The position numbers were made by a program, and so were the translations under genes. DNA of 64,000 bases from UBA5862 sp002408105 (lineage in GTDB: Bacteria; Pseudomonadota; Gammaproteobacteria; Pseudomonadales; UBA5862): positions 4,182-68,181 of the forward strand of contig JAXHVB010000018.1 of the NCBI GenBank assembly GCA_034189125.1. Reading direction: 5' to 3'. Position 1 is the first letter of the stretch; every line of letters begins with the position of its first letter. A model generated the notes under the pieces. The model did no database searches. It was not told the origin of the DNA and saw nothing but the letters and a program-made list of their open reading frames with translations. Below, piece by piece: positions 17,538 to 26,542 of this stretch.

Positions 17538-18640
17538 CCCAACCCCGTTCGATGCTGATCACCGGGGGCGCCGGATTCATCGGCGCCAACTTCGTCCACC
17601 ATTGGGCAGCGAAATATCCCGAGCACCGGCTCGTGGTTCTGGATGCCTTAACCTATGCCGGTAACTTGCAGAGCCTTCAGGGGTTGGATGGGCAACCCAA
17701 TTACCGGTTTGTGCATGGCTCGATCAACGACCAGCGCTTGGTTGAACAATTGCTGAAGGAGGAGGGCATTGATTGCATCCTGCATTTCGCCGCTGAAAGC
17801 CACGTAGACCGCTCCATCACCGGTCCAGATGCCTTCATCGAGACCAACGTGCTTGGCACCCACGCGTTGCTCAAAGCCGCGCGGGCGGTTTGGCTTGCCG
17901 GCGACGGCAGGCCGCACCGCTTCCACCACGTGTCCACCGATGAAGTGTATGGCACCTTGACGCCCACGGACCCGCCGTTCACTGAATCGACTGCGTATGC
18001 GCCGAATTCGCCCTACGCGGCGAGCAAAGCTGCATCCGACCACCTGGTGCGGGCCTACCACGAGACCTATGGGCTCGAAGTCACCACGAGCAACTGCTCC
18101 AACAACTACGGCCCCTACCATTTTCCCGAGAAACTCATCCCCCTGTGTTTGATCAACATCCTTTCGGGCAAGCCACTGCCCATCTACGGCGATGGGCAAC
18201 AGGTGCGGGATTGGCTGTACGTCGCCGACCACTGCCGCGGCATCGAACGCGTGCTGGAGGTGGGGCGGTCCGGGCGCACCTACAACATTGGTGGCCACAA
18301 CGAAATGGCCAACCTGGACCTCGTGCACAGCCTCTGTGCCCGAGTCGATGCCGCTTTCGCTGAGGCCCCGGAGCTCAGCGAACGCTTTCCCGATGCCCCC
18401 CCGGCCAGGGGCAAGGCCAGCACCGAGTTGATCACCTTCGTGAAGGACCGCCCCGGCCACGACCGGCGCTACGCAATCGACGCGCGACGCGCGACAGAAG
18501 AGCTCGGGTTCGTGCCCGCGGAGACCTTCGAGACCGGCATTGCCAAGACCGTTCACTGGTACCTGGGCCATGAAACCTGGTGGCGCAACGTGCTGAGCGG
18601 TGAGTACCGCGACTGGGTCCAGCAGCAGTACGGTTCCTGA
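17534..18640 (+). CDS. rfbB: dTDP-glucose 4,6-dehydratase
   Basis: A 368-residue enzyme converting dTDP-glucose to dTDP-4-keto-6-deoxyglucose (second step toward rhamnose). Marks: ITGGAGFIGANFVHH, LDALTYAGNL, FAAESHVDRSI, HVSTDEVYG, SPYAASKAASDHLVRAY (catalytic Tyr/Lys), NCSNNYGPYHFPEKLIP and PGHDRRYAID. I used the ATG at 17534, which overlaps the rfbD stop; the open frame upstream of it lies in rfbD sequence and is a shadow. Confidence 0.96.
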   Translation: MTQPRSMLITGGAGFIGANFVHHWAAKYPEHRLVVLDALTYAGNLQSLQGLDGQPNYRFVHGSINDQRLVEQLLKEEGIDCILHFAAESHVDRSITGPDAFIETNVLGTHALLKAARAVWLAGDGRPHRFHHVSTDEVYGTLTPTDPPFTESTAYAPNSPYAASKAASDHLVRAYHETYGLEVTTSNCSNNYGPYHFPEKLIPLCLINILSGKPLPIYGDGQQVRDWLYVADHCRGIERVLEVGRSGRTYNIGGHNEMANLDLVHSLCARVDAAFAEAPELSERFPDAPPARGKASTELITFVKDRPGHDRRYAIDARRATEELGFVPAETFETGIAKTVHWYLGHETWWRNVLSGEYRDWVQQQYGS

Positions 18641-18649
18641 AAGGCCAAG

Positions 18650-19789
18650 GTGAAGCCGAAGGTTACAATCGCCCACGTCGTGCATCGATTCGATATCGGC
18701 GGGCTCGAGAACGGCGTCGTCAACCTGATCAATCGGTTGGGGGATGGATACAGTCACCAAGTGATTGCCCTGACCGAGTGCAATCCGGGGTTTTGTCAGC
18801 GCATCTCCCATTCCAATGTGCAATACCATGCCTTGCACAAGCGGGAGGGTCAGGACTGGCGTATGCTTTGGCGCCTGTACCGGTTGTTGCGGAAGCTGGG
18901 GCCGGACATCGTTCATACCCGCAACCTGGCGACACTCGAAGCCGCCGGGGTGGCATGGCTTGCTGGGGTCCCACTGCGGGTGCATGGTGAACACGGTTGG
19001 GACATGACCGACTTGGACGGGAGCAATGCCCGTTACCAGAGACTGCGCCGGCTGATGGCGCCTTTGATCCATCGCTTCGTCGCACTCTCCTCTCAAGGTG
19101 CAGCCTACCTTGTCGACAACGTCGGCGTTCCCAGGCGCAAGGTCGTGCGCATCATCAACGGCGTTGATGTGGAGCGGTTTCAAGCTGGTCACGACCGGGG
19201 ACGACTGCCGGATGGGTTCGCCCCGGAGGGTACGGTTGTGCTCGGGTCTGTTGGGCGCATTGCAGAGGTCAAAAACCACGTGGCCCTGGCCCGTGCCTTT
19301 GTCTTGGCGCATCGGTTGGCGCCCGCGCAGATGGCGGTGGCTCGCCTGGTCATTGTGGGCGATGGCCCGCAGCGGGGCGCGGTGGAAGCTATACTCACAG
19401 GCGCAGGCCTCACGGATCGACTGCACTTGGCCGGTGCCCAGTCGGACATACCGGCTTGGATGCGGAGTTTCGACCTGTTCGTTCTGCCGTCTCTGGCTGA
19501 AGGCATCTCCAACACCATCCTCGAGGCCATGGCGGTGGGGCTGCCTGTGGTGGCCACCCAGGTCGGCGGCAACGATGAACTCGTTGCGCCGGGCGAAACC
19601 GGGGTGTTGGTGCCCGCTGGGGACGACTCGGCCCTTGCGAACGCCCTGATCGAGGTGGTTTCGGACCGCGAACTGCGGGCACGTCAGGGAATCAATGCTC
19701 GGCAGCGCGCCGAGCATGCGTTTTCTTTGCAAACGATGGTGGAGCGCTACGCTGCGTTGTACCAGGACCTCGTGGTGGCGCGCGGGTGA
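18650..19789 (+). CDS. Glycosyltransferase family 4, XrtA-associated Stp2 type
   Basis: A 379-residue GT-B enzyme of the PEP-CTERM/EpsH1 family 2 (TIGR03088 type), starting at GTG 18650 with KPKVTIAHVVHRFDIGGLENGVVNL. The C-terminal domain shows LGSVGRIAEVKNHVALA, LVIVGDGPQR, LHLAGAQSDIP and the donor-binding FVLPSLAEGISNTILEAMA. It lies 9 nt after rfbB, so a rhamnosyl donor is possible, but specificity cannot be read from sequence. Confidence 0.92.
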   Translation: MKPKVTIAHVVHRFDIGGLENGVVNLINRLGDGYSHQVIALTECNPGFCQRISHSNVQYHALHKREGQDWRMLWRLYRLLRKLGPDIVHTRNLATLEAAGVAWLAGVPLRVHGEHGWDMTDLDGSNARYQRLRRLMAPLIHRFVALSSQGAAYLVDNVGVPRRKVVRIINGVDVERFQAGHDRGRLPDGFAPEGTVVLGSVGRIAEVKNHVALARAFVLAHRLAPAQMAVARLVIVGDGPQRGAVEAILTGAGLTDRLHLAGAQSDIPAWMRSFDLFVLPSLAEGISNTILEAMAVGLPVVATQVGGNDELVAPGETGVLVPAGDDSALANALIEVVSDRELRARQGINARQRAEHAFSLQTMVERYAALYQDLVVARG

Positions 19790-19817
19790 TGTCGGATCAA
19801 CGGAGACACTAGCGGCA

Positions 19818-21716
19818 ATGTGCGGAATCGCTGGCATTTTTCAGATGGGGGTGGGCGATGCCGTGGATCCGAGCGTTCTCGAACGCATGAACCAGGCGCA
19901 GTTCCACCGTGGTCCGGATGAGGGTGGGTACCACTACGGTCCGGGGCTCGGCCTGGCGCATCGACGGCTTTCGATCATCGACCTTTCCGGAGGCCAGCAG
20001 CCCATGGCCGATCAAGAGGGTCGGGTTGTGGTGGTGTTCAACGGTGAAATTTACAATTTCGCTGAGTTGCGCACCGAGCTGATGGGCCTCGGCCACCACT
20101 TCCGCACCCGCAGTGATACCGAAGTGCTGGTTGAGGGGTGGAAGGCCTGGGGCGAAGCCTTGGTCCAGCGCTTGCGCGGAATGTTTGCCTTTGCCCTCTG
20201 GGACCGGACCGAAGAGACGGTGTTTCTGGCGCGGGACCGGCTGGGCATCAAGCCCCTCTACTATGGCCTCACGGACCGCGGCGCCCTGGTGTTCGGCTCG
20301 GAGCTCAAGGTGGTGCTGGCGCATCCGGGCATTCGCAGGGACCTAGACCCCCAGGCTGTTGAAGAGTATCTGGCGCTGGGGTATGTGCCCGACCCGCGCT
20401 CGATTCTGAGTACCGTCAAAAAGCTACCCGCAGGCTATCGCCTGCTGTGCCGGAGAAACGATGCGCTGGGCGAGCCCAGGCAGTACTGGGACCTCCCCTT
20501 TGCTCCGGTCGACTCCGGCGATGAACGCCAGCTGTCGGAAGAACTGATTGAACGGTTGCGCGAAGCGGTGCGCATCCGACTGGTCGCCGAAGTGCCCTTG
20601 GGTGCGTTCTTGTCTGGCGGCGTCGATTCCAGTGCAGTGGTCGCGTTGATGGCGCAGCTTCAGTCCGACCCAGTGAACACCTGTTCCATCGGGTTCGATG
20701 TGCCGGAGTTCGACGAGAGCGTTTATGCGCAGCGGGTCGCTCAGCAGTACAATACAGAGCACCACCAGCGCACTGTCAATCCCGATGACTTCGACCTGAT
20801 CGACCAACTGGCCAGTTTGTACGACGAGCCGTTTGCAGACAGTTCTGCATTGCCGACCTATCGGGTGTGCCAGTTGGCTCGTGAACGGGTGACAGTCGCG
20901 CTCTCTGGCGATGGAGGCGATGAGAATTTCGCTGGATACCGCCGCTACCGCTGGCACATGAATGAGGCCCGCATGCGCGGAGTGCTGCCGCGACCGGTGC
21001 AGGGGCCAGTCTTTGGCGCACTGGGAAGCCTGTATCCAAAGTTGGACTGGGCACCGCGGTTTCTGCGCGCAAAGAGTACGTTTCAAGCCCTCGCCCGTGA
21101 CCCTGTCGCCGGCTACTACAGAAACTTCTGCCTGTTGGTCGACGAGCAGCGTGAGGCCCTCTACAGCGACGCATTCAGGCGCGCGTTACAAGGGTACAAC
21201 GCGGTGGAATTGTTTCGTTACCACGCGGCCCGCAGTCCCAGTGATGACCTGTTGTCTCAGGCGCAGTACATCGACTTCAAAACCTACCTGTCCGGAGACA
21301 TCCTCACCAAGGTCGATCGCGCCAGCATGGCCCATGCGCTCGAAGTGCGGGTTCCCATCTTGGACCACCAGTTCGTGGAATGGGTCTCGGGGCTCGCGCC
21401 TGCGCTGAAGCTGCGTGGGCAAGAAGGCAAATACCTGTTGAAAAAAGCGCTGGAACCCCACCTGGGCGCAGACGTTCTGTACCGGGACAAAATGGGCTTC
21501 GCAATCCCCGTCGCGCAATGGTTCAGAGGGCCACTTCGTGATCGTTTGCACAGTGCGCTGACTGGCGGCGTGCTGGCCGACACGGGGTATTTCAAGACCG
21601 AGGCACTGGTGAACCTGTTCGATCAGCATCAAAGCGGGCGCTCGGACCACAGCGCTGCGCTCTGGTCGCTGATGATGTTTGAGTCCTCGCTGCGCCACTT
21701 GCAGGGTGGCCTGTGA
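19818..21716 (+). CDS. Asparagine synthase-type amidotransferase 1, XrtA-associated
   Basis: A 632-residue glutamine-dependent amidotransferase of the exosortase A family 1 (TIGR03108 type). After Met the catalytic glutaminase Cys2 is present (MCGIAGIFQ), with HRGPDEGG and FNGEIYNFAELR completing the Ntn-type domain. The synthetase half has the PP-loop SGGVDSS (266-272), SGDGGDENFAGYRRYRW and VDRASMAHALEVRVPILD. It likely amidates a carboxylate, possibly on a uronic acid in the glycan (inference). The chosen ATG at 19818 is fixed by Cys2 and by GGAGAC upstream. It contrasts with the second homologue at 52976-54808, which lacks Cys2. Confidence 0.93.
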   Translation: MCGIAGIFQMGVGDAVDPSVLERMNQAQFHRGPDEGGYHYGPGLGLAHRRLSIIDLSGGQQPMADQEGRVVVVFNGEIYNFAELRTELMGLGHHFRTRSDTEVLVEGWKAWGEALVQRLRGMFAFALWDRTEETVFLARDRLGIKPLYYGLTDRGALVFGSELKVVLAHPGIRRDLDPQAVEEYLALGYVPDPRSILSTVKKLPAGYRLLCRRNDALGEPRQYWDLPFAPVDSGDERQLSEELIERLREAVRIRLVAEVPLGAFLSGGVDSSAVVALMAQLQSDPVNTCSIGFDVPEFDESVYAQRVAQQYNTEHHQRTVNPDDFDLIDQLASLYDEPFADSSALPTYRVCQLARERVTVALSGDGGDENFAGYRRYRWHMNEARMRGVLPRPVQGPVFGALGSLYPKLDWAPRFLRAKSTFQALARDPVAGYYRNFCLLVDEQREALYSDAFRRALQGYNAVELFRYHAARSPSDDLLSQAQYIDFKTYLSGDILTKVDRASMAHALEVRVPILDHQFVEWVSGLAPALKLRGQEGKYLLKKALEPHLGADVLYRDKMGFAIPVAQWFRGPLRDRLHSALTGGVLADTGYFKTEALVNLFDQHQSGRSDHSAALWSLMMFESSLRHLQGGL

Positions 21717-21783
21717 GTCCTGCTTGCGCGCGCGTCCACAACCAGGGTGCGTGCCGTGCCTGCACCCCCTGGCGTTGGCTTCT

Positions 21784-23016
21784 ATGAAGATCCTTCACGT
21801 ACTCGACCACTCGATTCCGCTGCAAAGCGGCTACACGTTTCGCACCCGCAACATCCTGCGAGAGCAGCGTGCTCTTGGCTGGGACACACACCAGGTGACA
21901 GGGCCCAAGCAACTGAATTGCGCTGTAGAGCAGGAAGAGATTGACGGGCTTTTGTTTTACCGCACCGGCCCTTGTGCCACAGGGCCGGTGCAATCTCTGC
22001 TGCCAGAGCCTGTGCGTGTCATCCGCCAACTCGAACAGCGCCTCGACGAGGTGATCGCTGCAGTTCAGCCGCAGGTCCTGCACGCGCATTCTCCAGCGCT
22101 CGACGGGGTTGCAGCCCTGCGCGCTGCACGCCGGCACAGGCTGCCGGTGGTGTATGAGTGCCGCGCGTTCTGGGAGGATGCGGCGGTCGACCACGGCACC
22201 AGCCGGGAGGGTGGGCTGCGGTACCGTTTGACCCGCGCCATGGAAACCTGGGTGTTTCGCCATGCCGATGCAGTGACCACCATTTGTGAAGGCTTGCGCG
22301 CCGAAATTGCCGCGCGGGGCGTCCCGGAGTCACGCATCACGGTGATTCCAAACGCGGTGGACCTCAACCACTTCCAGCGGGCCCCCGAGCAGAAGCAAGA
22401 AGCGACACGGCTGCGCCAGGAACTGGGTCTTGGCGACCACAGAGTACTGGGCTTTTTGGGCTCGTTTTACGCCTACGAAGGCCTGGACTTGGCCATCGAA
22501 TCGCTCCAGGCAATCAACGACCCCCGGGTCGTCCTGTTGCTGGTCGGCGGCGGGCCTCAGTCTGAGGCACTTCGCCAGCAGGTGAAGGCGCTGGGCCTGG
22601 AAGACCGCGTCCGGTTCACGGGGCGGGTGGCGCACGAACAAGTGCAACACTACTACGACTTGGTGGATTTGCTCGTCTATCCGCGCAAGTCCATGCGCTT
22701 GACCGAACTGGTCACACCGCTGAAGCCCCTGGAGGCGATGGCGCAGCACAAACTGGTGTTGGCCTCGGATGTCGGCGGCCACCGGGAGTTGATCTGTGAC
22801 GGCGAAACTGGCTGGCTGTTCGAGGCCGGCAGTGCACAGGCGCTGGCGCGCACAGCAGAACGCGTGCTCGCGCTTCCTGAGCACGAGTGGCAGCGGGTTC
22901 GGAACAATGGACGACAGTACGTAGAAACCGAGCGAAACTGGCCGTTGAGCGTTGCGAAGTACGCCAGCGTGTATGCCGCCGCCACAGCAGACGAGTCCAT
23001 CCGTGGCACAGCTTGA
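21784..23016 (+). CDS. Glycosyltransferase family 4, exosortase A-associated (TIGR04063 type)
   Basis: A 410-residue GT-B enzyme with the family opening MKILHVLDHSIPLQSGYTFR and a C-terminal donor domain (GFLGSFYAYEGLDLAIES, LLLVGGGPQS, RVRFTGRVAHEQVQHYYDL, VTPLKPLEAMAQHKLVLASD). I placed the start at the ATG at 21784, 67 nt after the amidotransferase stop; the frame is open further upstream but that part is cysteine- and proline-rich and shows no homology cue. The 3' end overlaps the next glycosyltransferase. Confidence 0.88.
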   Translation: MKILHVLDHSIPLQSGYTFRTRNILREQRALGWDTHQVTGPKQLNCAVEQEEIDGLLFYRTGPCATGPVQSLLPEPVRVIRQLEQRLDEVIAAVQPQVLHAHSPALDGVAALRAARRHRLPVVYECRAFWEDAAVDHGTSREGGLRYRLTRAMETWVFRHADAVTTICEGLRAEIAARGVPESRITVIPNAVDLNHFQRAPEQKQEATRLRQELGLGDHRVLGFLGSFYAYEGLDLAIESLQAINDPRVVLLLVGGGPQSEALRQQVKALGLEDRVRFTGRVAHEQVQHYYDLVDLLVYPRKSMRLTELVTPLKPLEAMAQHKLVLASDVGGHRELICDGETGWLFEAGSAQALARTAERVLALPEHEWQRVRNNGRQYVETERNWPLSVAKYASVYAAATADESIRGTA

Positions 23017-24274
23017 GCCGCGCATTTTGGTGTTTTCCTCGCTGTTTCCAAGTGCCGTTCAGCCAGGCGCCGGGCTGTTTATTCGGGAGCGGATGTTTCG
23101 CGTCGCCCGTGAACTGCCGTTGGTGGTCGTCAGTCCTCAGCCCTATTTTCCCGGGCAGTCGCTGATTCGCCGTCTGCGGCCGGGATATCGATTGCAGGCG
23201 CCGCCGGTTGAGGTGCAGGACGGCATCCAGGTGTATCACCCGAGGTTTTTTTCCCTGCCAGGGCTCGGCCGTCGGTTCGACGCGCTGTCGATGGCGCTGT
23301 GCAGCTACGCCCTGTTGCGCCGGCTGCGCAAGGCGTTCGCATTCGATCTGATCGACGCGCACTTTGCGTACCCGGATGGAGCCGCAGCCGTCCGCCTGGG
23401 CCGCTGGTTTCAGGTCCCGGTCACCGTCACCCTGCGGGGCACTGAAGTGCCCCAGGCGCGCAGTGCCCGGCGCCCTCAGCTGGCGGCCACCCTGCAACAG
23501 GTCACCCGGATCTTCACAGTGTCGGATTCACTGCGCCGTTTGGCGCTGGATTTGGGGGCAGCGGACCACCGGGTGCAGGTGGTGCCCAATGGGGTCAACG
23601 GCAGCCTGTTCTACCCGGTCGACGGGCGTGCCACGCGCCGGACACTGGGAATTGCAGAAGATGCCAAAGTGCTCATCACCGTTGGTGGTCTGGTGGAGCG
23701 CAAGGGGTTCCATCGGGTGATCCAGGTGCTGCCAGAACTGCTGGCGCGGGGCCACGATGTTCAGTACCTGGTGGTTGGTGGTCCCTGCGCAGAAGGTGAC
23801 ATGGAGGCAGCGCTGCGCGCGCAGGTCGAGCGTCTTGGCCTTGAGGACCGCGTGCATTTTTGCGGTGCCTTGCCTCCAGACCGGCTGCGTGAACCCCTGT
23901 CCGCAGCCGACCTGTTCGTGCTTTCCAGCCGCAATGAAGGTTGGGCGAATGTGCTGCTCGAGGCGTTGTCCTGCGGGCTGCCGGTGGTGGCATCGGATGT
24001 GGGCGGGAACGCTGAAGTGATTTGCGACCCCGTGCTCGGGGCCATTGTGCCCTTCGGGGATGAGGCGGCAATGTGCGACGCCATTTCGGCTGCGCTGGAA
24101 CAGCGCGGTGGCGCCGCTCAGCGGCTGGCCTATGCCGAGGCCAACCAGTGGGATGCGCGGGTGCGCACCTTGGTGGAGGCGTTCCGCCAGCTTGTAGGGC
24201 CGCAATCCCAAGCCCAGGCTCAAGCCGGAGAGGTCAAGCCCACACCGGGGGTCGAGACCCCGGGACCTGGGTAA
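23003..24274 (+). CDS. Glycosyltransferase family 4
   Basis: A 423-residue GT-B enzyme. From the GTG at 23003 the product begins with AQLEPRILVFSSLFPSAVQPGAG after the initiator; this start overlaps the upstream stop by 14 nt and is the best fit to family N-termini. Donor-domain motifs: LITVGGLVERKGFHRVIQ, YLVVGGPCAEGDME, RVHFCGALPPDRL and FVLSSRNEGWANVLLEALS. The C-terminal about 25 residues are low-complexity (QSQAQAQAG). It probably adds one sugar of the repeating unit. Confidence 0.87.
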   Translation: MAQLEPRILVFSSLFPSAVQPGAGLFIRERMFRVARELPLVVVSPQPYFPGQSLIRRLRPGYRLQAPPVEVQDGIQVYHPRFFSLPGLGRRFDALSMALCSYALLRRLRKAFAFDLIDAHFAYPDGAAAVRLGRWFQVPVTVTLRGTEVPQARSARRPQLAATLQQVTRIFTVSDSLRRLALDLGAADHRVQVVPNGVNGSLFYPVDGRATRRTLGIAEDAKVLITVGGLVERKGFHRVIQVLPELLARGHDVQYLVVGGPCAEGDMEAALRAQVERLGLEDRVHFCGALPPDRLREPLSAADLFVLSSRNEGWANVLLEALSCGLPVVASDVGGNAEVICDPVLGAIVPFGDEAAMCDAISAALEQRGGAAQRLAYAEANQWDARVRTLVEAFRQLVGPQSQAQAQAGEVKPTPGVETPGPG

Positions 24275-24286
24275 CAGGAGACGCCC

Positions 24287-25600
24287 ATGCGTGATTTGTT
24301 CGTCACCGTTGTGGTTCTTGGCAGTTTGCCGATGATCCTGTTTCGCCCGTACCTTGGCATCCTGATGTGGTCATGGCTTGCGTACATGAATCCCCACAAG
24401 CTCTCCTGGGGGTTTGCGCGCGACTTTCCCTTCGCGATGCTGGTGGCGCTGGTGACCTTGATGGGGCTGCTGCTGGCGACGGAAAGCAAACGGGTTCCGC
24501 GTTCGTCGATCACGGTGTTGCTTGGCGTGTTCACCCTGTGGATGTTGCTGACCACGTTGCAGGCGACCTATCCGCAACTTGCCTGGTACCAGTGGGACAA
24601 GGTGTGGAAGATCATGCTGATGACGTTCGTCATCATCATGATGCTGCAGAGTCGGGCTCGAATCGACGCGCTGATCTGGGTGATGGCCGCTTCGATCGCG
24701 TTCTACGGCATCAAGGGGGGCATTTTTACCCTGACCACAGGCGGTGCCTACGCGGTTTATGGTCCGGATGGAACCTTCATCGGAGGCAACAACGAGATTG
24801 GTCTGGCGCTCATCATGACCATCCCGTTGCTGCGGTACCTGCAATTGCAGGCGCCCAATCCGGTGCTCAAACGCGTACTGACGCCGGTCATGGTGCTCTG
24901 CTTCATCTCCGTGATTGGTACCCAATCCCGGGGTGCGTTGGTGGCGGTCACGGTGATGCTGGCGTTCTTCATTCTCAAGAGCCGCCGCCGGTTTGGGTTT
25001 TTGTTGCTGCTGGCGATCGTCGCGCCGCTGATTTGGAATTTCATGCCCGATACCTGGCATGACCGAATGGCCACCATCGACGACTACCAGGAAGACGCCT
25101 CTGCCATGGGCCGCATCAATGCGTGGTGGATGGCGTTCAATCTGGCGCAGGCGGAGTTTTTCGGTGGCGGCTTCGAGTGTTTTCGCCGTGGCATGTTTCG
25201 CCTCTATGCACCCACTCCCTGGGATGTGCACGATGCCCACAGCATCTATTTCGAGGTGCTGGGGGAGCACGGTTTTGTGGGGCTGGCACTGTTTCTCGGA
25301 ATAGGGGTGGTGGGTTTGCAAACCGCGCGCTCGATCATTCGTGAAACCAAACACGACCCGGACAAGCGCTGGATGGCTGACCTCGCCGCCATGCTGCAGG
25401 TGAGCCTGATCGGCTATGCTGCGGCGGGCATGTTCCTGGGGCTTGCGTATTTTGACTTCTACTATGCCCTGCTGGCGATCCTGGTGGCAGCCCGGCAGCT
25501 GTTGACGAGCGGCGAGCCCCTGGCGGGGCTGTTGACCCTGCGCAAGCGCACGCCCGAGGCCAGCAGGGAACCTGCCGGTGTGGGTGCTCCGGCCGTCTGA
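24287..25600 (+). CDS. O-glycosylation ligase / Wzy-like polymerase, exosortase A-associated
   Basis: A 437-residue polytopic membrane protein of the putative exosortase A O-glycosylation ligase family (TIGR03097 type; O-antigen ligase/Wzy_C domain). It has about ten hydrophobic helices, the family opening MRDLFVTVVVLGSLPMILF, YMNPHKLSWGFA, and the large periplasmic loop with GRINAWWMAFNLAQ and the DAHSIYFEVLGEHG motif carrying the functional His. It may polymerise repeat units or transfer glycan to an acceptor, possibly XrtA-sorted proteins (inference). No other Wzy candidate is evident in the window, and no clear Wzx flippase was found. Confidence 0.9.
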   Translation: MRDLFVTVVVLGSLPMILFRPYLGILMWSWLAYMNPHKLSWGFARDFPFAMLVALVTLMGLLLATESKRVPRSSITVLLGVFTLWMLLTTLQATYPQLAWYQWDKVWKIMLMTFVIIMMLQSRARIDALIWVMAASIAFYGIKGGIFTLTTGGAYAVYGPDGTFIGGNNEIGLALIMTIPLLRYLQLQAPNPVLKRVLTPVMVLCFISVIGTQSRGALVAVTVMLAFFILKSRRRFGFLLLLAIVAPLIWNFMPDTWHDRMATIDDYQEDASAMGRINAWWMAFNLAQAEFFGGGFECFRRGMFRLYAPTPWDVHDAHSIYFEVLGEHGFVGLALFLGIGVVGLQTARSIIRETKHDPDKRWMADLAAMLQVSLIGYAAAGMFLGLAYFDFYYALLAILVAARQLLTSGEPLAGLLTLRKRTPEASREPAGVGAPAV

Positions 25601-25612
25601 CTGAGCGAAGCG

Positions 25613-26542
25613 ATGAGCGATTGGTGGGTCAAAGTCGACAAAACCCTGCGTCACCACGCCCAGGGTGGTGTGCAGGCGCTGCGCGCCCTGGCCTGGCCCC
25701 TGTTGCGCCAACCGGCCGCCCCGGTCTTTGTCGTCGGCTGCAGCCGGGCGGGCACGACCCTGGTGTACAAGACGCTGTCCGAATCCCCGGAGCTTGGCAG
25801 CCTGCAACGTGAAACCCACGACTACTGGGCTGGGTTGCACCCGCCGAGCGAGACAGGCTGGCAGACCCATGCGATCGCACCCGAGCAGGCCAACCCCGAC
25901 GAGGCCAACCGAGTCGCACGGGACTTTTTTGTGGGAACCGGCCGCCACCACTGGGTCGACAAGAACAACCAGAATGGCCTGTCGGTGCCTTACCTCCTTG
26001 GTTTGTTCCCGCGCGCCCGTTTCGTGTACGTGAAGCGGGCGCCTGGCGACAACATCAACAGCCTCATTGAGGGTTGGAACAAACCCGAGGAGTTTGCCAC
26101 CTGGTCGGACCGCCTGCCGGGGTCCGTGGCAATCGACGGCGGGCGCATTCAGCGCTGGTGCTTTTTCTTGGCCGCGGGCTGGGAGGCGCTGCGCGCCGCC
26201 CCCCTTGCCCAAGTGGCCGCGTTTCAGTACCGCGCAATGAATGACGCCATTCTGTCGGCCCGGGAGGCGGTTCCTGCAAGCCAGTGGGCCGAAGTCCACT
26301 ATGAAGACCTGGTCACCGACCCAGTCGAAGAGTTCCGCCGCCTTTTCAGGGACTGCGCCCTGGAATTCGATGCGGCGACCGAGCACCACTGCCGCAGGGT
26401 TCTGGAACGGCCTTACAACGCATTTTCTCCCATTGGGCTCGAAAAGTGGCGCAGCGGACCGCATGCCCCTGCCATCGAGGCGGTGCTGCCGGAGGTGGGT
26501 GCAGTGGCCGGGCGCATGGGTTATCCGGCTGATGCCGCATGA
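25613..26542 (+). CDS. Sulfotransferase-family protein
   Basis: A 309-residue PAPS-type sulfotransferase. The 5'-phosphosulfate-binding loop is VVGCSRAGTTLVYKTL (about 40-55), and the 3'-phosphate-binding region lies at RFVYVKRAPGDNINSLIEG. HYEDLVTDPVEEFRRLF near residue 225 is typical of the fold. It probably sulfates a sugar hydroxyl or amine of the polymer. It is followed through an ATGA overlap by a deacetylase-like gene, a pairing that would suit N-deacetylation and N-sulfation (inference). A second sulfotransferase lies at 34607-35602. Confidence 0.85.
   Translation: MSDWWVKVDKTLRHHAQGGVQALRALAWPLLRQPAAPVFVVGCSRAGTTLVYKTLSESPELGSLQRETHDYWAGLHPPSETGWQTHAIAPEQANPDEANRVARDFFVGTGRHHWVDKNNQNGLSVPYLLGLFPRARFVYVKRAPGDNINSLIEGWNKPEEFATWSDRLPGSVAIDGGRIQRWCFFLAAGWEALRAAPLAQVAAFQYRAMNDAILSAREAVPASQWAEVHYEDLVTDPVEEFRRLFRDCALEFDAATEHHCRRVLERPYNAFSPIGLEKWRSGPHAPAIEAVLPEVGAVAGRMGYPADAA

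Noticed and set aside
17648..19837. Long minus-strand open frame (729 codons)
   Set aside because: Antisense to rfbB and the Stp2 glycosyltransferase, both unmistakable; no domain features.
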